The notes: generated by a model from the letters alone, not told the origin. A stretch of DNA of 37,305 bases from DASVDE01 sp036381235 (GCA_036381235.1 DASVDE010000021.1:1-37305), one strand, 5' to 3'; positions 23,871 to 32,407 are shown, counted from the first letter of the stretch. Numbers and translations are program-made.

Positions 23871-24308
23871 ATGGCAACCGAGCTAACCGAGTGGCGGCCC
23901 TTCTCGGACTTCGCCGAGCTGCGCCACCGGCTTGACCAAGCCTTCCGGGATCTCAGCGAGGGAGCGCAGCACGGCTGGACGCCGTCCGTGGATCTGATCC
24001 GCCGCGACGACGCCCTGGTGCTTCGCGCCGACATTCCCGGCATCAAGCCCGACGAGGTGAAAATCGAGGTTGAGGACGACGTTCTCACGGTCTCCGGCGA
24101 GCACAGCGAGGAGAAGGAGGAGAAGAAAGAGAGCTACATGCGCCGGGAGCGTCGCTACGGCTCCTTCTCGCGCTCGATGGTTCTACCCAAGGGCCTAAAG
24201 GCCGATGACATCGAGGCGACCACCGAAGACGGCGTGCTCGAGGTGACGATCCCGATGCCCAAGGAGGAGAAGCAGAAGGTCGAGATCAAGGCGAAGTCGA
24301 ACGAGTAG
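23871..24308 (+). CDS. Hsp20/alpha-crystallin small heat-shock protein
   Basis: 145-residue holdase chaperone that binds unfolding proteins without ATP. The alpha-crystallin domain spans about residues 38-130: PSVDLIRRDDALVLRADIPG, then VKIEVEDDVLTVSGEH, and the C-terminal GVLEVTIP that carries the conserved G-x-L motif. The start ATG 23871 has a strong GGAGGAGG seven bases upstream; the longer open frame ahead of it is not coding-like. I searched the upstream 150 bases by eye for a HAIR (HspR) or CIRCE operator and saw neither. TAGATT at 23831 could be its -10 box. Confidence 0.94.
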   Translation: MATELTEWRPFSDFAELRHRLDQAFRDLSEGAQHGWTPSVDLIRRDDALVLRADIPGIKPDEVKIEVEDDVLTVSGEHSEEKEEKKESYMRRERRYGSFSRSMVLPKGLKADDIEATTEDGVLEVTIPMPKEEKQKVEIKAKSNE

Positions 24309-24380
24309 GTCCGTCCGGACTGGGGCGATCGAAGGTCCGGAGCGGTCGAAAGGTCGTTCGCTCGGGTTAGTCTCTTCCCG

Positions 24381-25571
24381 GTGACGGAGACGGCGACAGC
24401 TGGCGAGGGCGCGATCGGCGGCGTGGAGGCCGGGCTTGCTACCGGGGTGCTGCCCTCCCAGGAGCTGAGCCGGGCGATCGAGGCGGAGTGGATCGGGTCC
24501 GGCGACTACCGGATCAAGCCGGAGGCGATTCAGCCGGCCAGCCTCGACCTGCGGCTCGGCGACCACGCCTGGGCGCTGCGCTGCAGCTTCCTCCCCGACG
24601 TCGACTCGACCGTCGAGGAGAAGATCGAGGGGCTCGCCTTCCAGAAAGTCGATCTGCGCGACGGCGCGACGCTGGAGCGCGACCGTCCCTATCTGGTGCC
24701 GTTGATCGAGGAGCTGGCGCTGCCGCCGGAGATCCGCGCCAAGGCCAATCCGAAGAGCTCGACCGGGCGGCTCGACGTCTTCACCCGAGTGCTGACCGAC
24801 CGCCAGCACCGCTTCGACGAGATCCAGCCCGGCTACCGCGGCAAGCTCTACCTGGAGGTGGTGCCGCGCTCCTTTGCGATCCAGGTGAAGACCGGCCTCT
24901 CCCTCAACCAGCTGCGCCTGGCGCACGGGGATGCCAGGCTGCGCGACGACGACGTGCGCGTCATGCAGGGCGAGTTTCCGCTGCTCTACCTCGACTCCCA
25001 CGCCCTGCGCGAGACGGAGCTGGCGCTGGCCGACGGGCTCTTCCTCAGCGTCGACCTCTCCGGGCCCGGCGATCGCATCGTCGGCTACCGAGCAAAGCGC
25101 AACAGCCTGCCGATCGACCTCTCGCGCATCCGCGCCTACCGCTGGACCGACTACTGGGACCCGGTCTTCCCCGAGGAGGGCGGGCGGATCGTGCTGGAGC
25201 CGGAGGTCTTCTATCTGCTGCTCTCCGCCGAGGGCGTCTGCATCCCGCCCCAGGTGGCGGCGGAGATGATGGCCTACGACCCGACCGCGGGCGAGCTGCG
25301 CACCCACTACGCGGGCTTCTTCGATCCCGGCTTCGGCTACGACCCGGACGGCGAGAGGCACGGCAGCCGCGCCGCGCTGGAAGTGCGCGCCCGCGACGTC
25401 TCCTTCATGGTCGAGCACCGCCAGCCGGTCTGCAAGCTGGCGCTGGAGCGGATGGCGGCGCCGGCCGAGCGGCTCTACGGGGCCTCGCTCGGCTCCAATT
25501 ACCAGGGCCAGGTGACGATGCTGAGCAAGCACTTCGAGGAGCAGACGGCGGTAGCCAGGGAGGGAGAGTGA
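24381..25571 (+). CDS. dcd: 2'-deoxycytidine 5'-triphosphate deaminase, two-domain type
   Basis: Deaminates dCTP to dUTP for dTMP synthesis. The 396-residue protein is the long, duplicated form of the family. The first domain starts GVLPSQELSRAI and continues QPASLDLRLGD, KANPKSSTGRLDVFTR near residue 122 and a YLEVVPRSF segment near residue 155 that would carry the catalytic Glu; the second half has the weaker repeat ending GSNYQGQVTMLSKHFEEQ. GTG 24381 is the chosen start. Its stop overlaps the GTG of the ytoQ-like gene (GTGA), so nucleotide metabolism is the likely shared theme. Confidence 0.88.
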   Translation: MTETATAGEGAIGGVEAGLATGVLPSQELSRAIEAEWIGSGDYRIKPEAIQPASLDLRLGDHAWALRCSFLPDVDSTVEEKIEGLAFQKVDLRDGATLERDRPYLVPLIEELALPPEIRAKANPKSSTGRLDVFTRVLTDRQHRFDEIQPGYRGKLYLEVVPRSFAIQVKTGLSLNQLRLAHGDARLRDDDVRVMQGEFPLLYLDSHALRETELALADGLFLSVDLSGPGDRIVGYRAKRNSLPIDLSRIRAYRWTDYWDPVFPEEGGRIVLEPEVFYLLLSAEGVCIPPQVAAEMMAYDPTAGELRTHYAGFFDPGFGYDPDGERHGSRAALEVRARDVSFMVEHRQPVCKLALERMAAPAERLYGASLGSNYQGQVTMLSKHFEEQTAVAREGE

Positions 25572-26035
25572 GCGAGCGGGTCTGGAACGTCTACCTCTCC
25601 GGGGAGATCCACTCTGACTGGCGCGAGCAGATCGAGGCCGGAGTGCGCGAAGCCGGGCTGCCGGTGGAGCTCTCGGCGCCGGTAACCGACCACGCCGCCT
25701 CCGACGACGCCGGGACGGGGACGCTGGGGGAGGAGGGCGAGCCCTTCTGGCGCGACCACATGGGAGCGGGGGTCAACGCGATCCGCACCCAGACCCTGAT
25801 CCGCGATGCCGACGTCGTCGTAGTTCGCTTCGGCGACAAATACCGGCAGTGGAACGCTGCCTTCGACGCCGGCTTCGCGGCGGCGCTCGGCAAGCCAATC
25901 GTCACCCTGCACGACACCGATCTCGACCACGCGCTGAAGGAGGTCGACCGCGCCGCCCAGGCCACCGCGCGAACGGCCGAGCAGGTGGTCAACGTCTTGC
26001 GCTACGCGATCGCAGGCCGGTTGCCTGGCCGCTGA
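25568..26035 (+). CDS. YtoQ family protein
   Basis: 155 residues. VWNVYLSGEIHSDWREQIEA, the later LIRDADVVVVRFGDKYRQWN and AAFDAGFAAALGKPIVTLHD match the YtoQ family, which has the fold of nucleoside 2-deoxyribosyltransferases; the biochemical role of the family is not established to my knowledge. GTG 25568 is chosen because it lies in a GTGA overlap with the dCTP deaminase stop and gives the family's usual length and N terminus; the open frame upstream runs through the deaminase gene in another frame. Coupling to dCTP deaminase hints at a role in deoxynucleoside salvage or clean-up. Confidence 0.88.
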   Translation: MSERVWNVYLSGEIHSDWREQIEAGVREAGLPVELSAPVTDHAASDDAGTGTLGEEGEPFWRDHMGAGVNAIRTQTLIRDADVVVVRFGDKYRQWNAAFDAGFAAALGKPIVTLHDTDLDHALKEVDRAAQATARTAEQVVNVLRYAIAGRLPGR

Positions 26036-26061
26036 AACGGCCGAGGGCGTAGTGTGGGCGC

Positions 26062-26547
26062 ATGGGCGCCGAGCAGAATCGCGAGCTGATCCGCCGCTTC
26101 TACAAGGCCTTCGGCGAGTGCAACGGCGCCGCGATGACCGCCTGCTACGCGCCTGACGCGCACTTTCGCGATCCGGCCTTCGGCGACCTGAATGGCGAGC
26201 GGGTCGGGGGGATGTGGAGAATGCTGACCTCGCGCGCGACGGATCTGAAGGTCGAGCTGCTCGAAGCGGATGTCGGCGATGAGACCGGCTCGGCTCACTG
26301 GATCGCCCGCTACACGTTCTCCACCGGCCGGCCCGTGGTCAACGACATCCAGGCGAAGTTTCGCTTCGCCGACGGCTTGATCGCCGATCACGTCGATGAC
26401 TTCGACTTCCACCGCTGGGCGAGCCAGGCGCTGGGCGCGAAAGGCCACCTCGTTGCGCTGATTCCCCCGCTGCGCAAGAAGGCCCGTGAGCAGGCCCTCG
26501 GCCAGCTCGAGACATTCATGCGCGACGAGACGGGCTCCAGCCTGTAG
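26062..26547 (+). CDS. NTF2-like/SnoaL-like protein
   Basis: 161 residues with the cone-shaped NTF2-like fold suggested by NRELIRRFYKAFGECNGAAM (first helix), CYAPDAHFRDPAFGDLNG and FADGLIADHVDDFDFHRW near residue 110. Members include ketosteroid-isomerase-like enzymes and non-catalytic proteins, so no reaction can be named. The C-terminal 30 residues form an extra helix. It starts 26 bases after the YtoQ-like gene on the same strand. Confidence 0.85.
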   Translation: MGAEQNRELIRRFYKAFGECNGAAMTACYAPDAHFRDPAFGDLNGERVGGMWRMLTSRATDLKVELLEADVGDETGSAHWIARYTFSTGRPVVNDIQAKFRFADGLIADHVDDFDFHRWASQALGAKGHLVALIPPLRKKAREQALGQLETFMRDETGSSL

Positions 26548-26610
26548 GTGTCCAGTGAGCCGCCGGCTGGGCGTTCCGGCCCAGCGGCGACTTTGCGTCC
26601 GGTAGCGATG

Positions 26611-26624
26611 CGAACGTATGTTCG
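26611..26624. promoter_or_regulatory. LexA (SOS)-box-like site overlapping a start codon
   Basis: CGAACGTATGTTCG is a perfect 5-bp inverted repeat around four bases and fits the Gram-positive LexA pattern GAAC-N4-GTTC. The ATG of the radical SAM gene lies within it, so bound repressor would sit on the translation start and probably near the transcription start. Binding is inferred from the match alone. Confidence 0.45.
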
Positions 26625-27713
26625 TGCGCTGGGACGAGCAAAGAGTCGAGAAGGAGGACGGCAGGCTTCCGGGTCTGACCGAGGATGTGGTTGTCCGCAC
26701 GTTCGATGCCCCGGAGGCCCTGGGCATCCGATTCCATGAAGTCCGCGCGAAATCGGCGCTGAATCGGGTGCCCGGAGGTCGCTACGGCTTCGGCTGGACG
26801 GTCAACCCGTTCCGCGGTTGCACCCACGCCTGCCGATTACCGATATTGCTTTGCCCGTCGCACCCACCCCTTCCTTGATTTCAATGCCGGCAGGGATTTC
26901 GAGCGGGAGATCGTGGTGAAGGTGAACGTGCCGGAGCTGCTGCGAGCGGAGCTGCGGCGGCCGAGCTGGAAGCGGGAGCTGGTCGCCCTGGGGACGAACA
27001 CCGATCCGTATCAGTGGGTCGAGAGCCGGTACCGGATGATGCCCGAGATCCTCGCGGCGTTGGAGGAGGCGGACACGCCTGTCTCGGTGCTGACCAAGTC
27101 GCCGCTGGCGATGCGCGACGTCGATCAGTACGAGCGGATGGCGAAGAAGCTGCCGATCTCAGTCAACCTCTCCGTTCCCACCCTTGACGAGAAGGCTTGG
27201 CGCGCGACCGAGCCGCACACGCCATCGCCAAGCGCGCGCCTCGACGCGGTCGCGGAGTTGCGCCGACGGGGGATCGACTCCGGCGTCCTAATTGCCCCGC
27301 TGATGCCCGGGATCAACGACACCCCCGAGCAGGTCCAGCCGATCGTCGACAGGGCCCGGGAGGCTGGCGCCACCTTCCTCGGCGGTGTCGCCCTCCACCT
27401 TCGCGACGAGGTCCGCGATGTCTTCTTCGCCTGGCTGCAAGCAAAACGCCCCGACCTCCTCCCTCGTTACGAGAAGCTCTACTCAGGAGGCCGCGCCTAC
27501 ATGCTCCCCGCCGAGCGCAATCGGGTCACCAGCGTCGTCAAAGGCTGGGGGAGGAGCCGCAGCGAGGAGAAGGAGCGGCAGTCCCCTGCCCGGACTCGCC
27601 GCCCGACTAATGAGTCGGGCGGCTCTGAGTATCCGCCCGTTCAGGGGACGCCCGCCCCCTCTGACCACGCCTCAGCCCGGGTTCAAGCTCCCGCGCAACG
27701 CAGCTTGTTCTGA
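26618..27713 (+). pseudogene. Rv2578c-like radical SAM protein, frameshifted in its FeS motif
   Basis: Two frames carry one protein. 26618-26878 encodes MFVRWDEQRVEKEDGRLPGL up to NPFRGCTHACR, then runs out of frame to a stop. 26913-27713 and the bases just before it encode the rest: FARRTHPFLDFNAGRDFERE, LVALGTNTDPYQWVE, LTKSPLAMRD and LIAPLMPGIND. The break is a 7-bp duplication (CGATTAC before CGATAT, 26834-26846); deleting it restores CRYCFARR, the radical SAM CxxxCxxC motif. With the insertion the third Cys of the cluster is lost, so the product should be inactive unless this is a sequencing error. The C-terminal tail from about 27598 lies in a palindrome cluster and looks added. Confidence 0.85.
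27598..27623. repeat. Hairpin at the 3' end of the radical SAM pseudogene
   Basis: GCCGCCCGACT-aatg-AGTCGGGCGGC: perfect 11-bp arms and a 4-base loop. The arms overlap the first base pairs of the 19-bp inverted repeat that follows. Confidence 0.8.
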
Positions 27714-27772
27714 GCAGGCGGCGTGGGTTGAGGGCCGATGGGATGCCCGTTCGACGGGCGGATACTCAGAGC
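27622..27772. repeat. 19-bp inverted repeat with 113-bp spacing
   Basis: GCTCTGAGTATCCGCCCGT at 27622-27640 is the exact reverse complement of 27754-27772. It links the hairpin inside the pseudogene tail to the nested palindrome downstream, so the whole stretch appears to be one structured unit. Confidence 0.8.
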
Positions 27773-27826
27773 AGTTCAGCTAATTAGCTGAACTGCGAGT
27801 CCGGAGAATGGGCATCCCATCGGCCC
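27732..27826. repeat. 95-bp nested palindromic element
   Basis: Outer arms GGGCCGATGGGATGCCC (27732-27748) and its exact complement (27810-27826) enclose a small hairpin CCCGT-tcg-ACGGG (27746-27758) and a perfect 26-bp palindrome centred between 27783 and 27784 (27771-27796). It lies between convergent genes and has no T-run, so a simple terminator is not a full explanation. It may be a small palindromic mobile repeat (REP/MITE-like). Confidence 0.8.
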
Positions 27827-27832
27827 ATCACC

Positions 27833-28780
27833 TCACCCCTCATCCAACTCAGAAAAAGTGCACTGCCGCGGATCTTTGTCATCGCGAAAGCGGTGAAACC
27901 GCGCCCCGTGCCGGATTCGGCCCGCGCTGGCATGGTCGTACCCCACCTCGATCACCAGCTCGGGCCGCAGCGCCACCCACTCCAGGTCGCGGTCGCCGGC
28001 CCAGCGGCTCGGCTCGGCGCTGCCGCTCTCTCCTGTCTCCAGCGGCGCCAGCAGTTTGCGTAGCCCCCGTTTGGCGTCCGCCGTGAAGCCGGAGATGTGG
28101 CCGACGGGCCGCAGCTCCCCAGCGTCGTAGAGGCCGAGGATCAACGAGCCGACGGTGCCCTCCTCTTTCCCCGGCCGCCAGCCCAGCACCACGCAGTCGA
28201 TCGTTCGCTCGCGCTTGACCTTCGCCATCCCTTTGCGCTTGCCGGGGAGGTAGGGCGCGTCGAGCTGCTTGGCCATCGCCCCCTCGCTGCTCCGCAGCCA
28301 TTCCTCGGCCCGCTCGGGGTCGCGGCTCTGCTCGCTCAGCTCGATCCCGGTCCGCTCGGCAAGCGCCTCCAGCCGCGCCCGCCGCTCAGCCAGCGGCTTC
28401 TCGAGCAGGGACTCCTCGCCCTCTGCCAGCAGGTCGAAGACGACGTAGTTGGTCGGGATCTCCTTGGCGAGCAGGTTGATCCGCGACTCGGCCGGGTGGA
28501 TGCGGCTCTGCAGAGCGTCGAACTCGAGGTTGCCGTCGGCATCGCGGATCACCAGCTCACCGTCGAGCACGTACTGCCCCGCCGGGAAGCTCAGCTCCGG
28601 GAAGTAGCGGGCCAGGGCCTTGCCGCCGCGCGACTGGATGTAGGCGTCATCGCCGTCGACGAAGACGATCGCCCGGAAGCCGTCCAGCTTCTGCTCATAG
28701 GCCCACTCCTCGCCCAGCGGCAGCTGTTTGCGGGTCAGCGCCAGCTGCGGCTTGATCGGCGGAGAGAGTGGAAGGGTCAC
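27833..28780 (-). CDS. ATP-dependent DNA ligase (LigC-like)
   Basis: 315-residue stand-alone ligase: adenylation domain plus OB fold, no polymerase or nuclease domain. Motif I is EQKLDGFRA with the adenylated Lys at residue 31; further motifs are VLDGELVI (residue 71 on), NYVVFDLL (III), EGAMAKQLDAPYLPG (IV) and KVKRERTIDCVVLGW (V). The size fits actinobacterial LigC, linked to short-gap and ribonucleotide-tolerant repair. Its GTG start overlaps the stop of the double ABC ATPase (GTGA), so it is translated from a peptide-transporter mRNA, an odd partner for a repair enzyme. The nested palindromes begin seven bases past its stop. Confidence 0.92.
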   Translation of the reverse strand: MTLPLSPPIKPQLALTRKQLPLGEEWAYEQKLDGFRAIVFVDGDDAYIQSRGGKALARYFPELSFPAGQYVLDGELVIRDADGNLEFDALQSRIHPAESRINLLAKEIPTNYVVFDLLAEGEESLLEKPLAERRARLEALAERTGIELSEQSRDPERAEEWLRSSEGAMAKQLDAPYLPGKRKGMAKVKRERTIDCVVLGWRPGKEEGTVGSLILGLYDAGELRPVGHISGFTADAKRGLRKLLAPLETGESGSAEPSRWAGDRDLEWVALRPELVIEVGYDHASAGRIRHGARFHRFRDDKDPRQCTFSELDEG

Positions 28781-30438
28781 CCTGAGCCGACAGTTTGCCG
28801 ACGTTCCCGCGCCTCGCGCGGGTCGGGGATCGGCACCGCCGCCAGCAGCGCCTTGGTGTAGGGGTCGGTGGGGCGCGCGCAGACCCGCTCGGCAGGGCCC
28901 TCCTCGACGATCTTGCCCCGGTGCATCACCGCGATCCGGTCGGAGACGTGCCGCACCACGGCGATGTCGTGGGCGACGAAGATGTAGGTGAGCTCGAATT
29001 CCTCCTGCAGCTCCGCCAGCAGCTCGACGATTTGCGCCTGGATCGTCACGTCCAGCGCCGAGACGGGCTCGTCGGCGACGATCAGCTTCGGACGCAGCGC
29101 CAGGGCGCGGGCGATTCCGATCCGTTGCCGCTGTCCACCCGAGAACTCGTGCGGGAAGCGGTCGTAGTGCTCGGGAGAGAGGCCGACCTTGGCGAGCAGC
29201 TCCTGGCCGCGTTCTCGCAGCTCCGCTCCCGAGGCGACGCCCTGGAGCTTCAGCGGGTCGCCAATGATCTGGCCGATTCGCTTGCGGGGGTTAAGCGAGG
29301 CATACGGGTCCTGGAAGACCATCTGCATCTCCCGGCGCAGGGGCCGCATCTCCCGGCGCGAGAGGCCCGCGATCTCCCGCCCGTCGAAGCGAACCGAGCC
29401 GGCGCTCGGCTCCAGCAGCTGCAGGATCGCGCGGCAAAGCGTCGACTTGCCGCTGCCCGACTCGCCAACCAGCCCCAGCGTCTCGCCGCGCCGAACCATG
29501 AGGCTCACCCCGTCGACGGCGCGCACCCGATCGACCTCGCGGTCTATCAGCACTCCCTGCTTGACCGGGAAGTGCTTGACCAGGTCGCTCACCTCCAGCA
29601 AGGGCGCCCGGTCGGCGGGCTGCCTGGGGGGTGGGGGTTGGTCGAGGCGGATCACCGCGCCCAGCAGGCTGCGGGTGTAGGGGTCCTTGGGGGCATAGAA
29701 GATCTCATCCAGCGTTCCCCGCTCGACTATCCGACCCTCGTGCATCACCAGCACCCTGTCGGCGACCTCGGCGACGACGCCGAGGTCATGGGTGATCAGG
29801 ATCGTCGCCAGGTCTCTCTCGCGGTTGAGCCGCGCCAGCAGCGAGAGGATCTGCGCTTGGATCGTCACGTCCAGGGCGGTGGTCGGCTCGTCGGCGATCA
29901 GCACGCTCGGCTCCAGGGCAAGCGCCATCGCGATCATCGCTCGCTGGCGCATCCCGCCGGAGAACTCGTGCGGATAGCTATCGACCCGTCGCTCGGGCTC
30001 GGGGATGTCGACTGAGGCCAGCATCTCCATCGCGAGCGCCCGCGCTTCGGCGTCGCTCATCCGCTTGCGATGGGCGCGGATCGCTTCGACTATCTGGTCG
30101 CCGACCCGGTAGACGGGGTTGAGCGAGGTCATCGGGTCCTGGAAGATCATTGCGATTTCCGCTCCCCGTACCTTCTGGAGATCGGCCTCGCTCGCGTCGA
30201 GCAGCTCCTGTCCGCGGAAGCGCACCGAGCCCTCGATCGCCGAGTTGTGCGAGCGGGTCAGCCCGATCGTCGTCTGCGCGGTGACGCTCTTGCCCGACCC
30301 CGACTCGCCGACGATCGCCAGCACCTCGCCGGGGTTGAGGTCGAAGGAGACCCCGTCGACCGCTTGCACCTGCCCCCCCTCGGTGGCGAAGCCGACCCGC
30401 AGGTCCTTGACGGTCAGGAGGGGCTCCGCGCCGCTCAC
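28777..30438 (-). CDS. Peptide/nickel-type ABC transporter, fused double ATP-binding protein (DppD-DppF)
   Basis: 553 residues with two complete ABC domains, so one polypeptide replaces the usual DppD and DppF pair. Each half has Walker A GESGSGKS, the signature (EFSGGMRQR; EFSGGQRQR) and Walker B (LIADEPTTALD; IVADEPVSALD), and the peptide-transporter C-terminal extension with DPYTRSLLGAV and DPYTKALLAAVP. It powers import through the two permeases encoded upstream. The GTG start overlaps the DppB-like stop (GTGA) and its own stop overlaps the ligase start. Confidence 0.95.
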   Translation of the reverse strand: MSGAEPLLTVKDLRVGFATEGGQVQAVDGVSFDLNPGEVLAIVGESGSGKSVTAQTTIGLTRSHNSAIEGSVRFRGQELLDASEADLQKVRGAEIAMIFQDPMTSLNPVYRVGDQIVEAIRAHRKRMSDAEARALAMEMLASVDIPEPERRVDSYPHEFSGGMRQRAMIAMALALEPSVLIADEPTTALDVTIQAQILSLLARLNRERDLATILITHDLGVVAEVADRVLVMHEGRIVERGTLDEIFYAPKDPYTRSLLGAVIRLDQPPPPRQPADRAPLLEVSDLVKHFPVKQGVLIDREVDRVRAVDGVSLMVRRGETLGLVGESGSGKSTLCRAILQLLEPSAGSVRFDGREIAGLSRREMRPLRREMQMVFQDPYASLNPRKRIGQIIGDPLKLQGVASGAELRERGQELLAKVGLSPEHYDRFPHEFSGGQRQRIGIARALALRPKLIVADEPVSALDVTIQAQIVELLAELQEEFELTYIFVAHDIAVVRHVSDRIAVMHRGKIVEEGPAERVCARPTDPYTKALLAAVPIPDPREARERRQTVGSG

Positions 30439-31394
30439 TGCGAGCTCTCTCCGAGCCGGATCCGCGGGTCGAGGTAGGCGTAGGCGATGTCCACCAGGGC
30501 GTTGAAGAGGACGATGAAGAAGGCGCCGAACATGGTCACCGCCATGATCGGCGGCAGGTCGAGATTGGCGATCGCGTCGGCCGCGTACTGGCCGACCCCG
30601 CCGAGGTTGAAGATCGACTCGGTGATGATCGCCCCGCCACCGACCACCGCGCCGAAGTCCAGTCCGAACAGGGTGATGATCGGGATCAACGAGTTGCGCA
30701 GAACGTGGCGCACTCGCACCTGCCGCTCGTCCAGCCCCTTCGCGCGTGCCGTGCGCACGTAGTCCTCGTCCATCACGTCGAGCATGTTGGAGCGCAGCAC
30801 CCGGCTGTAGAAGCCGACGAACAGGACCGCCAGCGTGATCCAGGGCAGGATCAGGTGGTAGGCCCAGTCGAGCGGGTTTTCGGTCAGCGGGACGTAGCCA
30901 CCGGAGGGGAACAGGCTCGCCTTGAAGGTCAGGTAGTAGAGGAGGATCGACGCCAGCCAGAAGACCGGCATCGAGATCCCGACCAGCGCCAGGATGGTCA
31001 GAGCCCGGTCAGTGAGCTTCCCGGCCCGCACCGCCGAGAGGTAGCCGAAGAGGATGCCGAAGAACATCCAGATCACGGCGGCGCCGATGCAGAGGGAGAA
31101 GGTCGCCGGCATTCCCTTCCAGATCTGCTCGTCGACGTTGAGCTGGCTCGAGTATGAGATGAGCTGCCCGGTGAAGATCAGCTTCATCGTCGTCAGGTAC
31201 TGCACCGGCAGCGGCTCGTCGAAGCCCCACTCCTCTGTGATGCCGGCGACCAGCTGGGGCGTCGCGTTTTTGCCGGCCATGCGCTGCGCCGGGTCGGAGT
31301 TTGGAATCACGTTGAAGATCAGGAAGACGATCACCGAGATCGCGAACAGGACCAGCACCATCCCCAGCAGCCGCCGGGCCGCAAAGCGGGCCAT
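30435..31394 (-). CDS. Peptide-type ABC transporter permease (DppB-like)
   Basis: 319 residues with six membrane spans. It begins MARFAARRLLGMVLVLFAIS, the usual first helix of DppB/OppB proteins, and has the EAA-type loop VRTARAKGLDERQVRVRHVLRNSLIPI near residue 215 that contacts the ATPase. ATG 31394 is chosen since it overlaps the stop of the preceding permease by one base (TGATG) and gives family length; the open frame continues far upstream but only as a shadow of that gene. Confidence 0.94.
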   Translation of the reverse strand: MARFAARRLLGMVLVLFAISVIVFLIFNVIPNSDPAQRMAGKNATPQLVAGITEEWGFDEPLPVQYLTTMKLIFTGQLISYSSQLNVDEQIWKGMPATFSLCIGAAVIWMFFGILFGYLSAVRAGKLTDRALTILALVGISMPVFWLASILLYYLTFKASLFPSGGYVPLTENPLDWAYHLILPWITLAVLFVGFYSRVLRSNMLDVMDEDYVRTARAKGLDERQVRVRHVLRNSLIPIITLFGLDFGAVVGGGAIITESIFNLGGVGQYAADAIANLDLPPIMAVTMFGAFFIVLFNALVDIAYAYLDPRIRLGESSQ

Positions 31395-32407
31395 CAGATC
31401 AGCTCCTCCTCGGGCTCGAACGTGCCGGCGTGAGCCTCGAGCCTCACCTTCGACTTCGGGTCGAGCGCGTCGCGCAGGCCATCGCCGAAGACGTTCAGGG
31501 CGAGAACGGTGAGCAGGATCATCAGGCCGGGGATGATCGTCAGCAGCGGCGCGCTGTAGATCAGCCCATAGCCGCTGGAGACCATCGTCCCCCAGGAGGA
31601 CGCGGGCGGTTGCACCCCGGCGCCGAGGAACGACAGCGCCGACTCCAGCAGCATGTTGTTGGCGATGTTGAGGGTGAAGAAGACGATGATCGTCGACCAC
31701 AGGTTGGGGAGCAGCTCGCCGAACATCACCCGCAGCGGCCCCGCGCCCTGGGAGATCGCCGCCTCGACGAACTCCTTTTCCCGCAGCGCCAGGACCTCGC
31801 CGCGGATCGGTCGTGCCATGTACGGCGTGTAGACGAAGCCGATGATCAGGATCGGGATCCAGATTGAGCCGCTGGAGATCGAGATCGGGCCGATCTGCAG
31901 CCCTCCGACCGCCAGCGCCGTGCCCAGGGCTATACCCAGCAGGATCACCGGGAAGGCCCAGATGATGTCCATCACGCGTGAGATCACCGCGTCGGGCCAC
32001 CCTCTGTAGTAGCCGGCGAGAAGCCCGAAAACGACAGCGAGCAGGGTGGTGAGCAGTGCCGCCGACACGCCGATGAACAGCGAGGTGCGGCCCCCGTACA
32101 TCAGTCGCACCATCTCGTCGCGGCCGAGCCGGCCGTCTGCGCCGAGGAAGAACTTCCCCCCGGCGCCGAGCCAAACCGGCCCGATCGGGGTACCGTCGGG
32201 GCTGACCACGTCACGCCGCTCCCCGTCGACCCCGATCTTCTCGACCGTGTGGGTGGCGTTGGGCCCGGTGTGCGCGACCTCGTTCGCCCACAGGGGCGCG
32301 GCGAGGACGAAGATGACGATCGCGACGAACAGCCCGAGTGCGGCCAGCGCCACTCGGTTGGACCGCAGCCGCCGGTAGGCGATCCCCCAGGGGCTGCGGC
32401 CCGTCAC
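31394..32407 (-). CDS. Peptide-type ABC transporter permease (DppC-like)
   Basis: 337 residues. The first helix (RVALAALGLFVAIVIFVLAAPL) is followed by an extracytoplasmic stretch of about 75 residues before the core spans, typical of DppC/OppC. The ATPase-contact loop reads FVEAAISQGAGPLRVMFGELLPNLW near residue 225. GTG 32407 shares one base with the stop of the lipoprotein gene (TAGTG). Together with DppB-like it forms the channel. Confidence 0.94.
   Translation of the reverse strand: MTGRSPWGIAYRRLRSNRVALAALGLFVAIVIFVLAAPLWANEVAHTGPNATHTVEKIGVDGERRDVVSPDGTPIGPVWLGAGGKFFLGADGRLGRDEMVRLMYGGRTSLFIGVSAALLTTLLAVVFGLLAGYYRGWPDAVISRVMDIIWAFPVILLGIALGTALAVGGLQIGPISISSGSIWIPILIIGFVYTPYMARPIRGEVLALREKEFVEAAISQGAGPLRVMFGELLPNLWSTIIVFFTLNIANNMLLESALSFLGAGVQPPASSWGTMVSSGYGLIYSAPLLTIIPGLMILLTVLALNVFGDGLRDALDPKSKVRLEAHAGTFEPEEELI

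Noticed and set aside
24309..24380. GTCCG-rich repeats after hsp20 as a terminator
   Set aside because: The repeats do not form a clean stem and lack a T-run.
26834..26849. Programmed frameshift in the radical SAM gene
   Set aside because: A +1 shift would restore the frame but leave extra residues between the second and third cluster cysteines, so the CxxxCxxC site would still be wrong; no slippery motif is seen.
27732..27826. CRISPR-like or simple bidirectional terminator reading of the palindromes
   Set aside because: There is no repeat-spacer periodicity, and no T-run follows the stems on either strand.
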